DNA from: an uncultured Lachnobacterium sp.
Lineage (GTDB): Bacteria; Bacillota; Clostridia; Lachnospirales; Lachnospiraceae
DNA: 64,000 nucleotides
Direction: 5' to 3'
NCBI GenBank assembly: GCA_900550545.1
Contig: URSS01000011.1
Span: forward strand, 4,006 to 68,005
A program made the translations under genes and the position numbers. Positions 1-8,934 of the stretch are shown piece by piece. The notes under the pieces were generated by a model, which was given only the letters and a program-made list of their open reading frames with translations, was not told the origin of the DNA and ran no database searches. Position 1 is the first letter of the stretch; each line of letters begins with the position of its first letter.

Positions 1-1
1 C

Positions 2-1717
2 GATGAAATTTCTGCATTGAATGCAAAAGTTGCAAAGTATCAGAAGGCATACGAAGAAGCAACAGCTAAGATGGAGAAAGACAGCAAGTATTTTCTTGGT
101 GATTATGAAGATAAGTACAATGAGGCAAAGGCAGACTGCGAGAGTGCTCTGAAGGATTTCGATGAACATGAGAGCCGGAAAGAGACAGAGGCTTTTAGCA
201 AGCTCGTGGATGAGATTATTGACTACAATAAGACAGAGGGAGACAACATGCTGTCTTATGTTGAAGACGGTGCGGATGATGTCTATTCCTGTGAGGAGTT
301 TCTGCTTGGACAGAGTGCCGAGAAAGTGAAGAGTGCTTACAATGCAGGAAATTTCAAGGAAGAAAAGCAGGAGTATGATAACTACCAGAGTCTAGATAAT
401 AAATTTACTACCCCTGGAAATATTTTAAATTATGATCAGGTGGATGTGTCACAGGACAAGCAGATCAATCTGTATGTGAACAGTGACAACAAAGATGAGA
501 GCTGGAACAAGGATTCATTTGTAATCTATGAGAAAAAAGATGATTCGGATGAATGGGTTAAATGTTCAATTTCAGATGTAAAACAGATTGAAGGAAATAT
601 GTCCATTGATCTGGTGGCAGATATCAGTGACAGTATGAGCTGGCAGTTTGGTTCTATGCAGGATTGTCTGAACCAGTTCACAGAGGCAACGGAGGATGAT
701 ACGAATCTGGGATTATCTACAATCTCATCCGTATATTCTAGAGAACTGACTTTTACAACGGACAAGAATTCGGTGGAGACGGCAATCAACAACCTGGAGT
801 GTGAAGGACTTACTTCTTTATATCAGTCTCTGTATTCGTCTGTTTTGTACACAGCGACAGCGACCGGTTCCCGTTGTGTTGTGGCTTTTACGGATGGTAT
901 AAACGTACCATATGGTTCCGGTTATGATTATGATGAAGATGATGTTATTAACATTGCAAAGACGTATCAGATTCCGGTGTATATCATTGGAATTGGTGAT
1001 GATGTAGAAGATGGTGTGCTGCGCAATATCGCAGAATCCACTGGCGGATTTTATCACAATATTTATGATGTTTCCGAACTGTATGATATTTACGAGCAGA
1101 TTTATGAACAGCAGAAAAGCATTTATCAGATCAATTACAGCAGTGAATTGAAAAACAAAGATAACCGTCAGGTCTATGTATATGGCGAGAGCAATGACGG
1201 TGCGGATGTGATCCGTTTCCAGAGCGCAATCGATGCAGAAGTGTTAGCAGATGCATATGGAGATGGCAGTGAATTCAGTGCTTCTGATCTGGCTGCTTTT
1301 TATACCAAGAAGAAATATCTGTCCCAGTATGAATTGGAAAATATTACAAGCGTGCAGGATGTTCAGACTATTATCAATATTTATTACGCAAAGAATGATT
1401 ACAAGTTCGGAAATGAAGAGGTTCTTGCACAAATGAAAAAGCTGGGTGTCATTACGAAAAACGGAACCAAGGATATGAACGGCGCGGTAAAGAAAATGAA
1501 GAAGAATGCTACTTTATATAAGAACCTTATGGCATTGCACAATTACCGTTATGAGCTGTTTTATAACATTGGATACGATGCATATTATAACAGTGGATGC
1601 ACGGATTATTCGGATTTTAAAGCGGAAGTAAACCAGCAGGTGGGTGAAAGCGCGGATTCCACACGATACAAAGATATTATGAAAAAGATTTATAAGAGAT
1701 TGCAGGACGAATACTAA
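2..1717 (+). CDS. von Willebrand factor type A domain protein, 5' end cut by window
   Basis: The reading frame is open back to the first base, so the gene begins outside the window; the first in-window start codon is a TTG at 17, which is probably internal. The N-terminal part is charged and helical (Lys/Glu/Asp rich). A vWA domain follows from about residue 200: the MIDAS signature DISDS (DxSxS) near bases 625-640, then AFTDGIN, then IIGIGDD, as in vWA folds that bind a metal through Ser/Asp/Thr. The last 150 residues are Tyr/Lys rich with no recognised domain. vWA proteins of this type are usually extracellular or membrane-anchored in Firmicutes, but the signal region is not visible. A hairpin at 1742-1779 follows the stop. 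The specific role is unknown. Confidence 0.75.
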   Translation, partial: DEISALNAKVAKYQKAYEEATAKMEKDSKYFLGDYEDKYNEAKADCESALKDFDEHESRKETEAFSKLVDEIIDYNKTEGDNMLSYVEDGADDVYSCEEFLLGQSAEKVKSAYNAGNFKEEKQEYDNYQSLDNKFTTPGNILNYDQVDVSQDKQINLYVNSDNKDESWNKDSFVIYEKKDDSDEWVKCSISDVKQIEGNMSIDLVADISDSMSWQFGSMQDCLNQFTEATEDDTNLGLSTISSVYSRELTFTTDKNSVETAINNLECEGLTSLYQSLYSSVLYTATATGSRCVVAFTDGINVPYGSGYDYDEDDVINIAKTYQIPVYIIGIGDDVEDGVLRNIAESTGGFYHNIYDVSELYDIYEQIYEQQKSIYQINYSSELKNKDNRQVYVYGESNDGADVIRFQSAIDAEVLADAYGDGSEFSASDLAAFYTKKKYLSQYELENITSVQDVQTIINIYYAKNDYKFGNEEVLAQMKKLGVITKNGTKDMNGAVKKMKKNATLYKNLMALHNYRYELFYNIGYDAYYNSGCTDYSDFKAEVNQQVGESADSTRYKDIMKKIYKRLQDEY

Positions 1718-1741
1718 TTGCGTTTTAAATGCGTACTTTTC

Positions 1742-1779
1742 AATAAGCTATGGATAGAGTATACTATTCATAGCTTATT
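1742..1779 (+). terminator. hairpin after vWA gene
   Basis: An 11-bp inverted repeat, AATAAGCTATG (1742-1752) against CATAGCTTATT (1769-1779), lies just after the vWA gene. No long T run follows, and the ribosome site GGAGG of the next gene starts at 1787. It may be a weak terminator or a structure in the leader of the next gene. Confidence 0.45.
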
Positions 1780-1799
1780 ATTTATTGGAGGAAACGCAG

Positions 1800-3371
1800 A
1801 TGGGAATTTATGTAAATCCTGGAAATGAAGAATTTAAAAGAGCGGTAAATTCAAAAATATATGTAGACAAGACAATGCTTCTTGCTTTCACAAACCAGAA
1901 TTTAAAATCGGAGCATCAGAACATCTGCGTCAGCCGTCCCCGCCGTTTCGGAAAATCCATGGCGGCAAATATGCTGGTGGCATATTATGGAAAAGGGGAT
2001 GATTCCTATGAATTGTTTAAACCCTTTAAAATTGCAAAAGATCCTGATTTTAAAAAGCATCTGAATCAATACAATGCGATTCATCTGAATATGCAGCAGT
2101 TTCTTGGGCGTACAGAATCCGTGGAGGAAATGATGGAACTGATTTCCAGAAAAGTGGTACGGGAGCTGAAAAGGGAGTTTCCACAGGTCACATATTATGA
2201 GGAGGATCTGGTATCGGTTCTGGAAGAAATCTATTCCCAGACGCGGAGCTATTTTGTTTTCGTGATTGATGAATGGGATTGTATTTTTCGGGTGAACCCG
2301 ATGGATGCACAGGCGCAGAAAAAGTATCTCAACTTTCTCAGGGATTTGCTAAAAAATCAGCCTTACTGTGTGCTTGCATACATGACCGGCATTCTCCCAA
2401 TTAAAAAATACGGCGAACATTCCGCCCTGAACATGTTCGACGAATACTCCATGACCAACCAGCGCGAACTGGCAGAGTTTACCGGTTTCACAGAATCTGA
2501 AGTGCAGGAACTCTGCCAGCAGTACGATATGCCATACGACAAGACGAAACAATGGTATGATGGCTATGATTTAAAGGGTGTGCAGATTTACAATCCACGT
2601 TCTGTTGTCATGTCAATGCTTGGTCATGACTATGACAGCTACTGGACAAAAACAGAGACGTATGAGGCATTAAAGAAATACATCCAGATGAACCAGTATG
2701 GGTTAAAAGAACTGACCACACGATTGATTGCGGGGGAACACATCCCGGTAAATCCGGATAAATTCCAAAATGACATGACAACGTTTGCCAGTGCGGACGA
2801 TGTACTCACGTTGTTGGTTCATCTGGGCTATCTGACATATGATTTTTACGCACAGACTGTCTGTATACCAAATCAGGAAGTGCAGAAAGAGTTTATTAAC
2901 TGTATCGAGGACGGAGGCTGGGAACCGGTGATGGCGGCCATTCGACAGTCAGAGGATTTGATGGAAGCTACACTTCGTGGTGATGAAGAATATGTTGCAC
3001 AACAAATTCAGCGGGTGCATGAAGATAATATTTCCATTCTGAAATATAACGACGAAAATTCTCTGGCATGTGTACTGTCACTGGCATACTATGCGGCAAA
3101 GAAAACGCATGAGATTTACCGGGAAGTAGCAGGCGGAAAAGGGTTTGCGGATCTGGTGTTTGTTCCGAGAAAGCATGTGGAAAATCCGGCTATGATTGTG
3201 GAGTTAAAATGGGATCAGTCTGCACAGACAGCGCTTGATCAGATCCGGGAGAAAAAGTATGACAAGGCATTAAAGGACTATCATGGAAGGTTGCTTCTGG
3301 TCGGAATTAATTACAGGAAGTCGGAAAAAACTTATACCTGCAAGATAGAAACGGAGACAATAAACAAATGA
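1800..3371 (+). CDS. AAA-ATPase-like / PD-(D/E)XK nuclease-like protein (DUF1703 type)
   Basis: This is a 523-residue protein of the widespread AAA-ATPase_like plus DUF1703 family, common in multiple copies in gut Bacteroidetes and Clostridia and functionally uncharacterised. The N-terminus has YVDKT and a Walker A-like RPRRFGKSMA. A Walker B-like FVIDEWD lies in the middle. The C-terminal end carries a PD-(D/E)XK-like core (GFADLVF, then IVELKW, then a Gln in the following helix). I start at ATG 1800, which has GGAGG at 1787-1791; an in-frame TTG at 1785 overlaps that ribosome site and is less likely. The gene stands alone and ends before a terminator at 3472-3513. Its ATPase or nuclease activity is inferred from family folds only. 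Confidence 0.85.
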   Translation: MGIYVNPGNEEFKRAVNSKIYVDKTMLLAFTNQNLKSEHQNICVSRPRRFGKSMAANMLVAYYGKGDDSYELFKPFKIAKDPDFKKHLNQYNAIHLNMQQFLGRTESVEEMMELISRKVVRELKREFPQVTYYEEDLVSVLEEIYSQTRSYFVFVIDEWDCIFRVNPMDAQAQKKYLNFLRDLLKNQPYCVLAYMTGILPIKKYGEHSALNMFDEYSMTNQRELAEFTGFTESEVQELCQQYDMPYDKTKQWYDGYDLKGVQIYNPRSVVMSMLGHDYDSYWTKTETYEALKKYIQMNQYGLKELTTRLIAGEHIPVNPDKFQNDMTTFASADDVLTLLVHLGYLTYDFYAQTVCIPNQEVQKEFINCIEDGGWEPVMAAIRQSEDLMEATLRGDEEYVAQQIQRVHEDNISILKYNDENSLACVLSLAYYAAKKTHEIYREVAGGKGFADLVFVPRKHVENPAMIVELKWDQSAQTALDQIREKKYDKALKDYHGRLLLVGINYRKSEKTYTCKIETETINK

Positions 3372-3471
3372 ACCAGTATATATTTACCCTACCGGATTTT
3401 TCAAAGGCAAGTGGGTATTTGGGAGGGCATAACAATGGGAATGCTTTGATTAAGATGAAAATTATTTCAAT

Positions 3472-3513
3472 AACAGGACCGATGGAAAATTTTTCAAAGG
3501 CCCTGTTTTTTTT
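3472..3513 (+). terminator. Rho-independent terminator after AAA-ATPase-like gene
   Basis: The stem AACAGGACC / GGCCCTGT (one mismatch) has a loop of about 18 bases and is followed by eight T. Its T tract runs directly into the candidate sigma-factor promoter. Confidence 0.75.
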
Positions 3514-3542
3514 GAAACTTTTTCTGAACGCTCCTGCGTCTA
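3513..3542 (+). promoter_or_regulatory. candidate ECF-type autoregulatory promoter for sigV-rsiV
   Basis: TGAAAC (3513-3518) and CGTCTA (3537-3542) are separated by 18 bases. This resembles the TGAAAC/TGTAAC...CGTC(TA) promoters that ECF sigma factors of the SigV/ECF30 type use to control their own operons. The spacing is one or two bases longer than most Bacillus examples. The sigma gene starts 26 bases downstream. Confidence 0.6.
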
Positions 3543-3567
3543 ATAAATAGAAAGGAGAAATGGCAGC

Positions 3568-4050
3568 ATGACAGGAAACAAAATAAGTAAAGCCATCGAA
3601 CAGGAAATTTTATCATCCTACGAGAAACTTTACCGACTTGCCTTTTCTTATATGAAAAATGAGCAGGATGCCATGGATGTTGTACAGGAAAGCGTGTACA
3701 AGGCCATGAAGAATGCGGGGCAGGTAAAAGATGAAAAGTACATAAAGACATGGCTGTGGCGTATAACAATCAACACAGCGGTGGATGCCACAAGAAAGCA
3801 GTCGAAATTCGTGAGTGATGAACAGGTAGCCGAGGAAGGTCGGGAAGATCACTATGAGGACATGGATGTTTTGAATGCTTTGGAAACACTCGATGAAAGA
3901 GAAAGGAAAGTGATTATCCTGAAGTATTTTGAAGAGTGGACCATCGGAGATATCGCAGCAATGCTGAAAGAAAATCCGAACACCGTGAAATCAATACTAT
4001 ACCGCAGTTTAAAAAAATTAAAAGTGAAAGTAGAGGAGCAAATAGCATGA
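3568..4050 (+). CDS. sigV: ECF-family RNA polymerase sigma factor, SigV-like
   Basis: This 160-residue protein has the two domains of a group 4 sigma factor. Region 2 (about residues 10-80) contains YRLAFSYMKNEQDAMDVVQE and TWLWRITINTAVDATRK. Region 4 (about 100-155) contains LDERERKVIILKYFEEWTI and an HTH ending NTVKSILYRSLKKL. AGGAG at 3553-3557 precedes the ATG. The stop overlaps the next start as ATGA (4047-4050), so it is translationally coupled to an RsiV-type anti-sigma factor. By analogy with Bacillus and Clostridioides SigV, it probably drives an envelope-stress or lysozyme response. Function comes from family and context; the regulon is unknown. Confidence 0.88.
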   Translation: MTGNKISKAIEQEILSSYEKLYRLAFSYMKNEQDAMDVVQESVYKAMKNAGQVKDEKYIKTWLWRITINTAVDATRKQSKFVSDEQVAEEGREDHYEDMDVLNALETLDERERKVIILKYFEEWTIGDIAAMLKENPNTVKSILYRSLKKLKVKVEEQIA

Positions 4051-4946
4051 GCAAATTAGATGAAATGAAAAGAAATTACCAGAATATAGAAATTCCGGAA
4101 GAATTAAAGGAAAGAGTGGAAAAAGGCATAAGTGAAGGAAAGCAGGCGAGTAAGCACCGTATTCTTCCATTTACAAAAGGAATCGGCATTGTAGCTGCCG
4201 CATGTGCCGCACTTGTTGTTACCGTGAATGTGAATCCTACGGTCGCACAGGCTATGGAGGGCGTTCCGGTACTTGGCTCGATCGTAAAAGTGGTGCATTT
4301 TACGACTTATTCTGACAAGCAGGAAAATAAGCAGATGGAAGCAAATGTGAAGGTGCCAGAGGTAGAAGTTGTCGGAAAGGACGGAAAAGTTCTGACGAAA
4401 GAATCCAAGGAACTGAATGCGGAGGTTTCCGGATATCTGAATGATATTATCAAACAGTACCAGAGTGATGTTGCAGCGGTAGCTGATGGAAGCCAGGGAC
4501 ATGAAGCAGTAACTTCGGATTATCGTATTGTGACAGACAATGACAAACTGTTCAGTCTGCGTGTTGATACGGAGATTGCCATGGGCGGTTCCAACAGCTT
4601 TACGAAGATTTATAATATTGACAAAGAAACAGGAAAGCTGATTACATTGAAGAATCTGTTTGCAGATGGAAGCAATTACAAGACCCGTATTTCCGACAAT
4701 ATCAAAAAACAGATGCGTGAGCAGATGAAAAAAAATGACAATCTTAATTATTTCCTTGATGATGGGGAAAAGGAGTGGGATTTCGAACAGATCGCGGATG
4801 ATGCTAATTTCTATATCAATGATAAGGGCGAGCTGACATTTGTATTTGACAAATATGAAGTGGCACCTGGTTATATGGGAGTCGTGGAGTTTTCTGTTCC
4901 GACAGATGCACTGTCTGATATTGTAAAAGATGGATATTTGCAGTAA
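4047..4946 (+). CDS. rsiV: RsiV-like membrane anti-sigma factor (DUF3298 domain)
   Basis: I start at ATG 4047, which overlaps the sigma stop, giving 299 residues; a longer in-frame extension from 3936 lies inside the sigma gene and is not credible. The order is a short cytoplasmic N-terminal segment (about 1-45), one membrane helix (IGIVAAACAALVVTV, about 46-62), a linker, and an extracytoplasmic DUF3298-type domain to the end (DFEQIADDANFYINDKGELT, then FDKYEVAPGYMG). In B. subtilis, RsiV holds SigV inactive and is itself a lysozyme receptor cleaved by signal peptidase and then RasP. The same layout here suggests a lysozyme-responsive switch, but lysozyme binding is inference. Confidence 0.85.
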   Translation: MSKLDEMKRNYQNIEIPEELKERVEKGISEGKQASKHRILPFTKGIGIVAAACAALVVTVNVNPTVAQAMEGVPVLGSIVKVVHFTTYSDKQENKQMEANVKVPEVEVVGKDGKVLTKESKELNAEVSGYLNDIIKQYQSDVAAVADGSQGHEAVTSDYRIVTDNDKLFSLRVDTEIAMGGSNSFTKIYNIDKETGKLITLKNLFADGSNYKTRISDNIKKQMREQMKKNDNLNYFLDDGEKEWDFEQIADDANFYINDKGELTFVFDKYEVAPGYMGVVEFSVPTDALSDIVKDGYLQ

Positions 4947-5002
4947 GTCTGTTGAAAAAACAAAAAATAATATAAAATATGCATAAATTTTTAGAAAACT
5001 CG

Positions 5003-5030
5003 TTGCGTTTTTTGTAACTTATGATATAAT
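5003..5030 (+). promoter_or_regulatory. sigma-A promoter of hpf
   Basis: TTGCGT (5003-5008), 16 bases, and TATAAT (5025-5030) with an extended TG at 5022-5023. It lies 57 bases before the hpf start. Confidence 0.65.
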
Positions 5031-5086
5031 AAGTACATGGTACATCCAACAGGAGTACTAAATACACAGCAAAGGGGTTGGGCATC

Positions 5087-5617
5087 ATGAGAATCACAAT
5101 TACCGGAAGAAATATTGAATTGACAGAGGGACTTAAGGCAGCCGTGGAGGAGAAGCTTTCTAAGCTGGAGAAGTATTTTACCCCAGACACAGATGTCTTT
5201 GTTACATTGAGCGTGGAGAAGGAACGCCAGAAAATTGAGGTAACAATTCCAATCAAGGGCCATATGATTCGTTCTGAGCAGGTAAGCAACGATATGTATG
5301 TATCCATTGATTTAGTAGAAGAAGTAATCGAGCGTCAGCTGAGAAAATATCGTACAAAGCTGGCTTCTAAGAAAATGAATGTAGCGGATAGCTTTACACC
5401 GGATTTCATCGATGCAGATGATGAGGACGATGAAGAAGTTAAGATTGTTCGTACCAAGAGATTTGGTATGAAACCAATGTATCCGGAAGATGCATGTGTA
5501 CAGATGGAACTTACCGGACATGATTTCTTCGTATTCCGCAATGCAGAGACCGACGAAGTCAATGTTGTATATAAGAGAAAAGGAAATACATTTGGTTTGA
5601 TTGAGCCTGAGTGCTAG
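5087..5617 (+). CDS. hpf: ribosome hibernation promoting factor, long form
   Basis: This is a 176-residue long-form HPF. The N-terminal S30AE domain (about 1-100) starts MRITITGRNIELTEGLK. The C-terminal dimerisation domain (about 120-176) has RTKRFGMKPMYPEDACVQME and HDFFVFRN. It binds the 30S subunit at the mRNA channel, and the C-terminal domain dimerises to form 100S ribosomes in stationary phase. I use ATG 5087 with AAAGGGG at 5071-5077; a TTG at 5078 in the same frame overlaps that site. It has its own extended -10 promoter and a strong terminator, so it is monocistronic. Confidence 0.95.
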   Translation: MRITITGRNIELTEGLKAAVEEKLSKLEKYFTPDTDVFVTLSVEKERQKIEVTIPIKGHMIRSEQVSNDMYVSIDLVEEVIERQLRKYRTKLASKKMNVADSFTPDFIDADDEDDEEVKIVRTKRFGMKPMYPEDACVQMELTGHDFFVFRNAETDEVNVVYKRKGNTFGLIEPEC

Positions 5618-5637
5618 TACTTAGTCGAATGCCGTTG

Positions 5638-5671
5638 ATCCCGCAGATTCCGAGGAGTCTGCGGGATTTTT
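5638..5671 (+). terminator. Rho-independent terminator of hpf
   Basis: ATCCCGCAGA / TCTGCGGGAT stem with a TTCCGAGGAG loop region, followed by TTTTT. Confidence 0.9.
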
Positions 5672-5739
5672 GCTGTAATGAAATATTGATAAAAATCGTG
5701 AAAATTACAAAAATAGACAAAATTGTGACGATTTTCCTA

Positions 5740-5767
5740 TTGACTATTTTAAAGGTTATGATATTCT
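5740..5767 (+). promoter_or_regulatory. candidate sigma-A promoter
   Basis: TTGACT (5740-5745), 16 bases, and TATTCT (5762-5767) with TG at 5759-5760. It precedes the small ORF at 5853. Confidence 0.5.
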
Positions 5768-5852
5768 GATAGCAGATGCTGTATAAAAGAGGGGTTTCAC
5801 AGTTTCTAAGCATAATCGGAGATGGACTATATGATAATGTAGGAAGAGAAGG

Positions 5853-6167
5853 ATGAAAGAAAAACAAACAAACGATAGTGTGCATGTTTATCTTCAGGAA
5901 GTTCTGACAGGGGATACGTTTATACGTGAAATGGAAAAGTGGTTTACCGAAGTCGAAGATGAACGGATGAGGTTATTAGGAAAATTGCTTTTTGAAATTG
6001 AATTATCGGAAGAAGAAATATTCCACGATACCTTATATGCTTATGGAAGCTTATTGACAGAAAAAAATTATCTGGGAAGAAAGATTTTTGAAGAACTTGT
6101 TGTCTTTATGTCGAAGATGGTACAAATGAAAAGTGAATATGGAAAAGTGCATGGCCACAATTTATGA
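5853..6167 (+). CDS. small acidic protein of unknown function
   Basis: This is a 104-residue, mostly helical, Glu-rich protein with no signal peptide or membrane helix and no domain that I recognise. It has its own candidate promoter (5740-5767) and a strong terminator (6211-6246), so it is probably a real single-gene unit. Upstream AGGAAGAGAAGG can serve as a ribosome site. Codon use resembles its neighbours. No function is assigned. Confidence 0.6.
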   Translation: MKEKQTNDSVHVYLQEVLTGDTFIREMEKWFTEVEDERMRLLGKLLFEIELSEEEIFHDTLYAYGSLLTEKNYLGRKIFEELVVFMSKMVQMKSEYGKVHGHNL

Positions 6168-6210
6168 AGTAACCAGTAGATAAAATTGTTGTGACCATCC
6201 TGATTTATGC

Positions 6211-6246
6211 GAGGGAACCGGCGGACTGCCGGTTCTCATTTTTTTA
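6211..6246 (+). terminator. Rho-independent terminator
   Basis: GAACCGGC / GCCGGTTC stem with short loop, then CTCATTTTTTT. Confidence 0.88.
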
Positions 6247-6292
6247 ATAGTGCTGTCAATATGCAAAAAAGTGTGCAAAAAATCAGAACCCC

Positions 6293-6320
6293 TTGTTTTC
6301 TGATGTGAGATGTTTATAAT
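6293..6320 (+). promoter_or_regulatory. sigma-A promoter of ddl-murF
   Basis: TTGTTT (6293-6298), 16 bases, and TATAAT (6315-6320), 60 bases before ddl. Confidence 0.6.
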
Positions 6321-6379
6321 TACTAAGAGATGATACAGTACCTGCATCATTTTATTATAAGCAGAGGAGATCAGAAACT

Positions 6380-7435
6380 ATGGATATCGTAGTATTAGCC
6401 GGAGGATTGAGCACAGAGCGTGACGTATCCTTCAAAACAGGAAGTATGGTAGCAGCAGCATTGAAGGAGAATGGACATCGTGTCATTTTGCTGGATGTGT
6501 TTATGGGATATAGCGATAAGGAAGAGAATCTGGATGGCATTTTTGACCGTGCAGATGCAATCAGTGTAAAAGTAGACAACATTCCGGAGGTAGCACCGGA
6601 TCTGGCAGCAGTAAAAGCTTCAAGAAAAGACCAGTCTCCTTGTTTCTTCGGACCAAATGTCATTCGTATGTGCCAGATGGCAGACATTGTGTTTATGGCT
6701 TTGCACGGAGAGAACGGAGAGAACGGAAAGCTTCAGGCAGCATTTGATCTGTTTGGAATCAAATATACAGGAAGCGATTATCTGAGCAGCGCTATTGCCA
6801 TGAACAAAGATATGGCAAAGCAGCTGTTTGCATATGGTGATATTCCGGCACCGAAGGGAATCGGAATGACAAAGGAAACAAGAGAAGATGATGTGACCAA
6901 GCTTGGACTGACACTTCCGTGTGTTGTAAAGCCATGTTGTGGAGGATCCAGTATCGGTGTCACAATCGTAAGAGATGCTGCAGAGTTTAAGGCAGCTTTG
7001 GATGAGGCATTCAAGTGGGAAGATCATCTGATTATTGAAGAGTATGTAAAGGGACGTGAATTTTCGGTTGGTGTTCTCGAAGGCAAAGCACTGCCGGTAA
7101 TCGAGATCGCACCGATCCAGGGATTCTATGACTATAAGAACAAGTACAAAGCAGGAAGTGCAGTTGAGACCTGTCCGGCAGATTTACCGGAAGAAATTTC
7201 TGCCAAAATGCGCAGATACGCAGAGCGCGTTGCAGAAGTCATCGGATTGGATACATACTCACGTTCGGACTTTTTGCTGGATGAGAACAATCAGATTTAC
7301 TGTCTGGAGGCAAACACACTTCCTGGCATGACACCGACAAGCTTATTGCCACAGGAAGCAGCTGTCATCGGCATCAACTTTAATGAGCTGTGTGAGAAAC
7401 TGATCGAGATTTCACTTCGTAAATATGAGGGATAA
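6380..7435 (+). CDS. ddl: D-alanine--D-alanine ligase
   Basis: This 351-residue ATP-grasp enzyme joins two D-Ala to make the dipeptide that MurF adds to UDP-MurNAc-tripeptide. Visible family motifs are VLAGGLSTERDVS at the N-terminus, FMALHGENGENGKLQ (the HGxxGE region, with a GENGEN doubling), PCVVKPCCGGSSIGV in the ATP-grasp fold, and the C-terminal YCLEANTLPGMTPTSL metal/ATP site. Its last base is the first base of murF (TAATG), so the two are translationally coupled, which fits their consecutive steps. The terminal residue specificity (D-Ala rather than D-Lac or D-Ser) is assumed. Confidence 0.93.
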   Translation: MDIVVLAGGLSTERDVSFKTGSMVAAALKENGHRVILLDVFMGYSDKEENLDGIFDRADAISVKVDNIPEVAPDLAAVKASRKDQSPCFFGPNVIRMCQMADIVFMALHGENGENGKLQAAFDLFGIKYTGSDYLSSAIAMNKDMAKQLFAYGDIPAPKGIGMTKETREDDVTKLGLTLPCVVKPCCGGSSIGVTIVRDAAEFKAALDEAFKWEDHLIIEEYVKGREFSVGVLEGKALPVIEIAPIQGFYDYKNKYKAGSAVETCPADLPEEISAKMRRYAERVAEVIGLDTYSRSDFLLDENNQIYCLEANTLPGMTPTSLLPQEAAVIGINFNELCEKLIEISLRKYEG

Positions 7436-8877
7436 TGATGTTTGGATGTTATACAAGAAATAAAGTAGACAACGAAATGCCAAATCTTACATTGGAGAAT
7501 ATTGCAAATGCATGCGAAGGAACTTATGTAGGAGATCCGTCAAAAAAACAGAAAATCATTACCGGTGCTGTGACAGACAGCCGTAAGGTAGAGGAAGGTT
7601 TTCTGTTTATTCCAATCAAAGGTGAGCGTGTGGATGGACATGATTTCATTCCGTCTGTATTTGAAAAAGGCGCGCTGGCTGTGCTTTCCGAGCATGAACT
7701 GGAAAATCCGGCAGGACCATATATTCTCGTGGAATCTTCCACAGAAGCAATGAAAAAGATTGCTGCTTTTTACCGTGAGGGACTGGACATTAAAGTCGTT
7801 GGCATTACCGGAAGTGTTGGAAAAACAAGTACAAAGGAAATGATTGCTTCGGTTCTTTCCCAGAAATACGAAGTGCTTAAGACGGCAGGCAATTTCAATA
7901 ATGAAATCGGTCTTCCGCTTACAATCTTCCAGATTAAGAAAAAGCATCAGGTGGCAGTTCTCGAGATGGGAATTTCCGATTTTGGCGAGATGCACCGTCT
8001 CGCAGCAATGGCACAGCCGGATGTCTGTGTGATCACAAATATCGGACTATGTCATCTGGAAAATCTTGGAACAAGAGACGGAATCCTGCAGGCAAAGACC
8101 GAAGTATTCGAGCATATGCAGCCGGATGGAACCGTTATTTTAAACGGAGATGATGATAAGCTCTGCACGAAAAAAATGGTAAATGGCAAACCGGCAATTT
8201 TTTATGGACTTGAGCATGAAGCCGCAATCTCTGCAACGGGTGAACCGATGGCAGAGAAAAGCATTTATGCGACCGATGTAAAGAATCTCGGGTTAGAGGG
8301 CATGCAGGCAAAGATTCATACCCCGCAGGGCGATTTTGATGCACATATTCCGATTCCGGGTGAGCATAATGTATATAACGCGCTGGCAGGTACAGCAGTC
8401 GGACTGCAGCTTGGGCTGACAATCGGGGAGATCGCTGCAGGTATCGCAGCAGCGCAGACCATTGCAGGAAGAACCAACCTGCTGCATGTTAATGGAATGC
8501 TGGTCATTGATGACTGTTACAATGCCAATCCGGTGTCCATGAAAGCTTCCATCGATGTACTCTCACACACGTCCGGCAGAAAAATCGCTGTCCTCGGTGA
8601 TATGGGAGAACTTGGAAGTAATGAGAAGGAGTTGCATTATGGCGTCGGAAGAGCCGTGGCAGAGTCTGGTATCGATGTGCTTTTTGCGGCAGGAGAACTT
8701 GCAGAGCAGTATGCATTGGGCGCAAAATTAAATGAAAAATGTGAAATCCATTATTTTAAGACAAGAGAAGAAATGATGCCGGAATTGCAGGCGTATGTTC
8801 AGGAAGGCGATACAATTTTGGTAAAAGCATCCCACTTCATGGAATTTCCGAAAGTTGTTTCGGCATTGACAGAGTAG
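7435..8877 (+). CDS. murF: UDP-N-acetylmuramoyl-tripeptide--D-alanyl-D-alanine ligase
   Basis: This 480-residue Mur ligase adds D-Ala-D-Ala to the cytoplasmic peptidoglycan precursor using ATP. The order is an N-terminal UDP-binding domain (VTDSRKVEEGFLFIPIKGER, about 45-65), the central P-loop GITGSVGKTSTKEM (about 122-136) with NNEIGLPLT, and a C-terminal Rossmann domain (DDCYNANPVSMKAS, then AVLGDMGELG). The start ATG overlaps the ddl stop. A downstream in-frame ATG at 7477 (MPNLTLENI) is closer to the usual N-terminus of the family and is an alternative start. The 3' end carries the -35 box of the next promoter. Confidence 0.94.
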   Translation: MMFGCYTRNKVDNEMPNLTLENIANACEGTYVGDPSKKQKIITGAVTDSRKVEEGFLFIPIKGERVDGHDFIPSVFEKGALAVLSEHELENPAGPYILVESSTEAMKKIAAFYREGLDIKVVGITGSVGKTSTKEMIASVLSQKYEVLKTAGNFNNEIGLPLTIFQIKKKHQVAVLEMGISDFGEMHRLAAMAQPDVCVITNIGLCHLENLGTRDGILQAKTEVFEHMQPDGTVILNGDDDKLCTKKMVNGKPAIFYGLEHEAAISATGEPMAEKSIYATDVKNLGLEGMQAKIHTPQGDFDAHIPIPGEHNVYNALAGTAVGLQLGLTIGEIAAGIAAAQTIAGRTNLLHVNGMLVIDDCYNANPVSMKASIDVLSHTSGRKIAVLGDMGELGSNEKELHYGVGRAVAESGIDVLFAAGELAEQYALGAKLNEKCEIHYFKTREEMMPELQAYVQEGDTILVKASHFMEFPKVVSALTE

Positions 8878-8895
8878 GAATTTCTCCGTTAAAAT
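8866..8895 (+). promoter_or_regulatory. promoter of cyclophilin gene
   Basis: TTGACA (8866-8871), 18 bases, and TAAAAT (8890-8895). The -35 lies inside the murF 3' end. Confidence 0.55.
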
Positions 8896-8934
8896 AAGAG
8901 ACAAAGAGTATCACAGAAAGAAGAGGTAAAAACG

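Noticed and set aside
3368..3550. 60-codon frame overlapping the AAA-ATPase-like stop by ATGA
   Set aside because: It runs through the terminator at 3472-3513 and the ECF promoter, has no ribosome site or recognisable composition, and ends just before the sigma gene's ribosome site.
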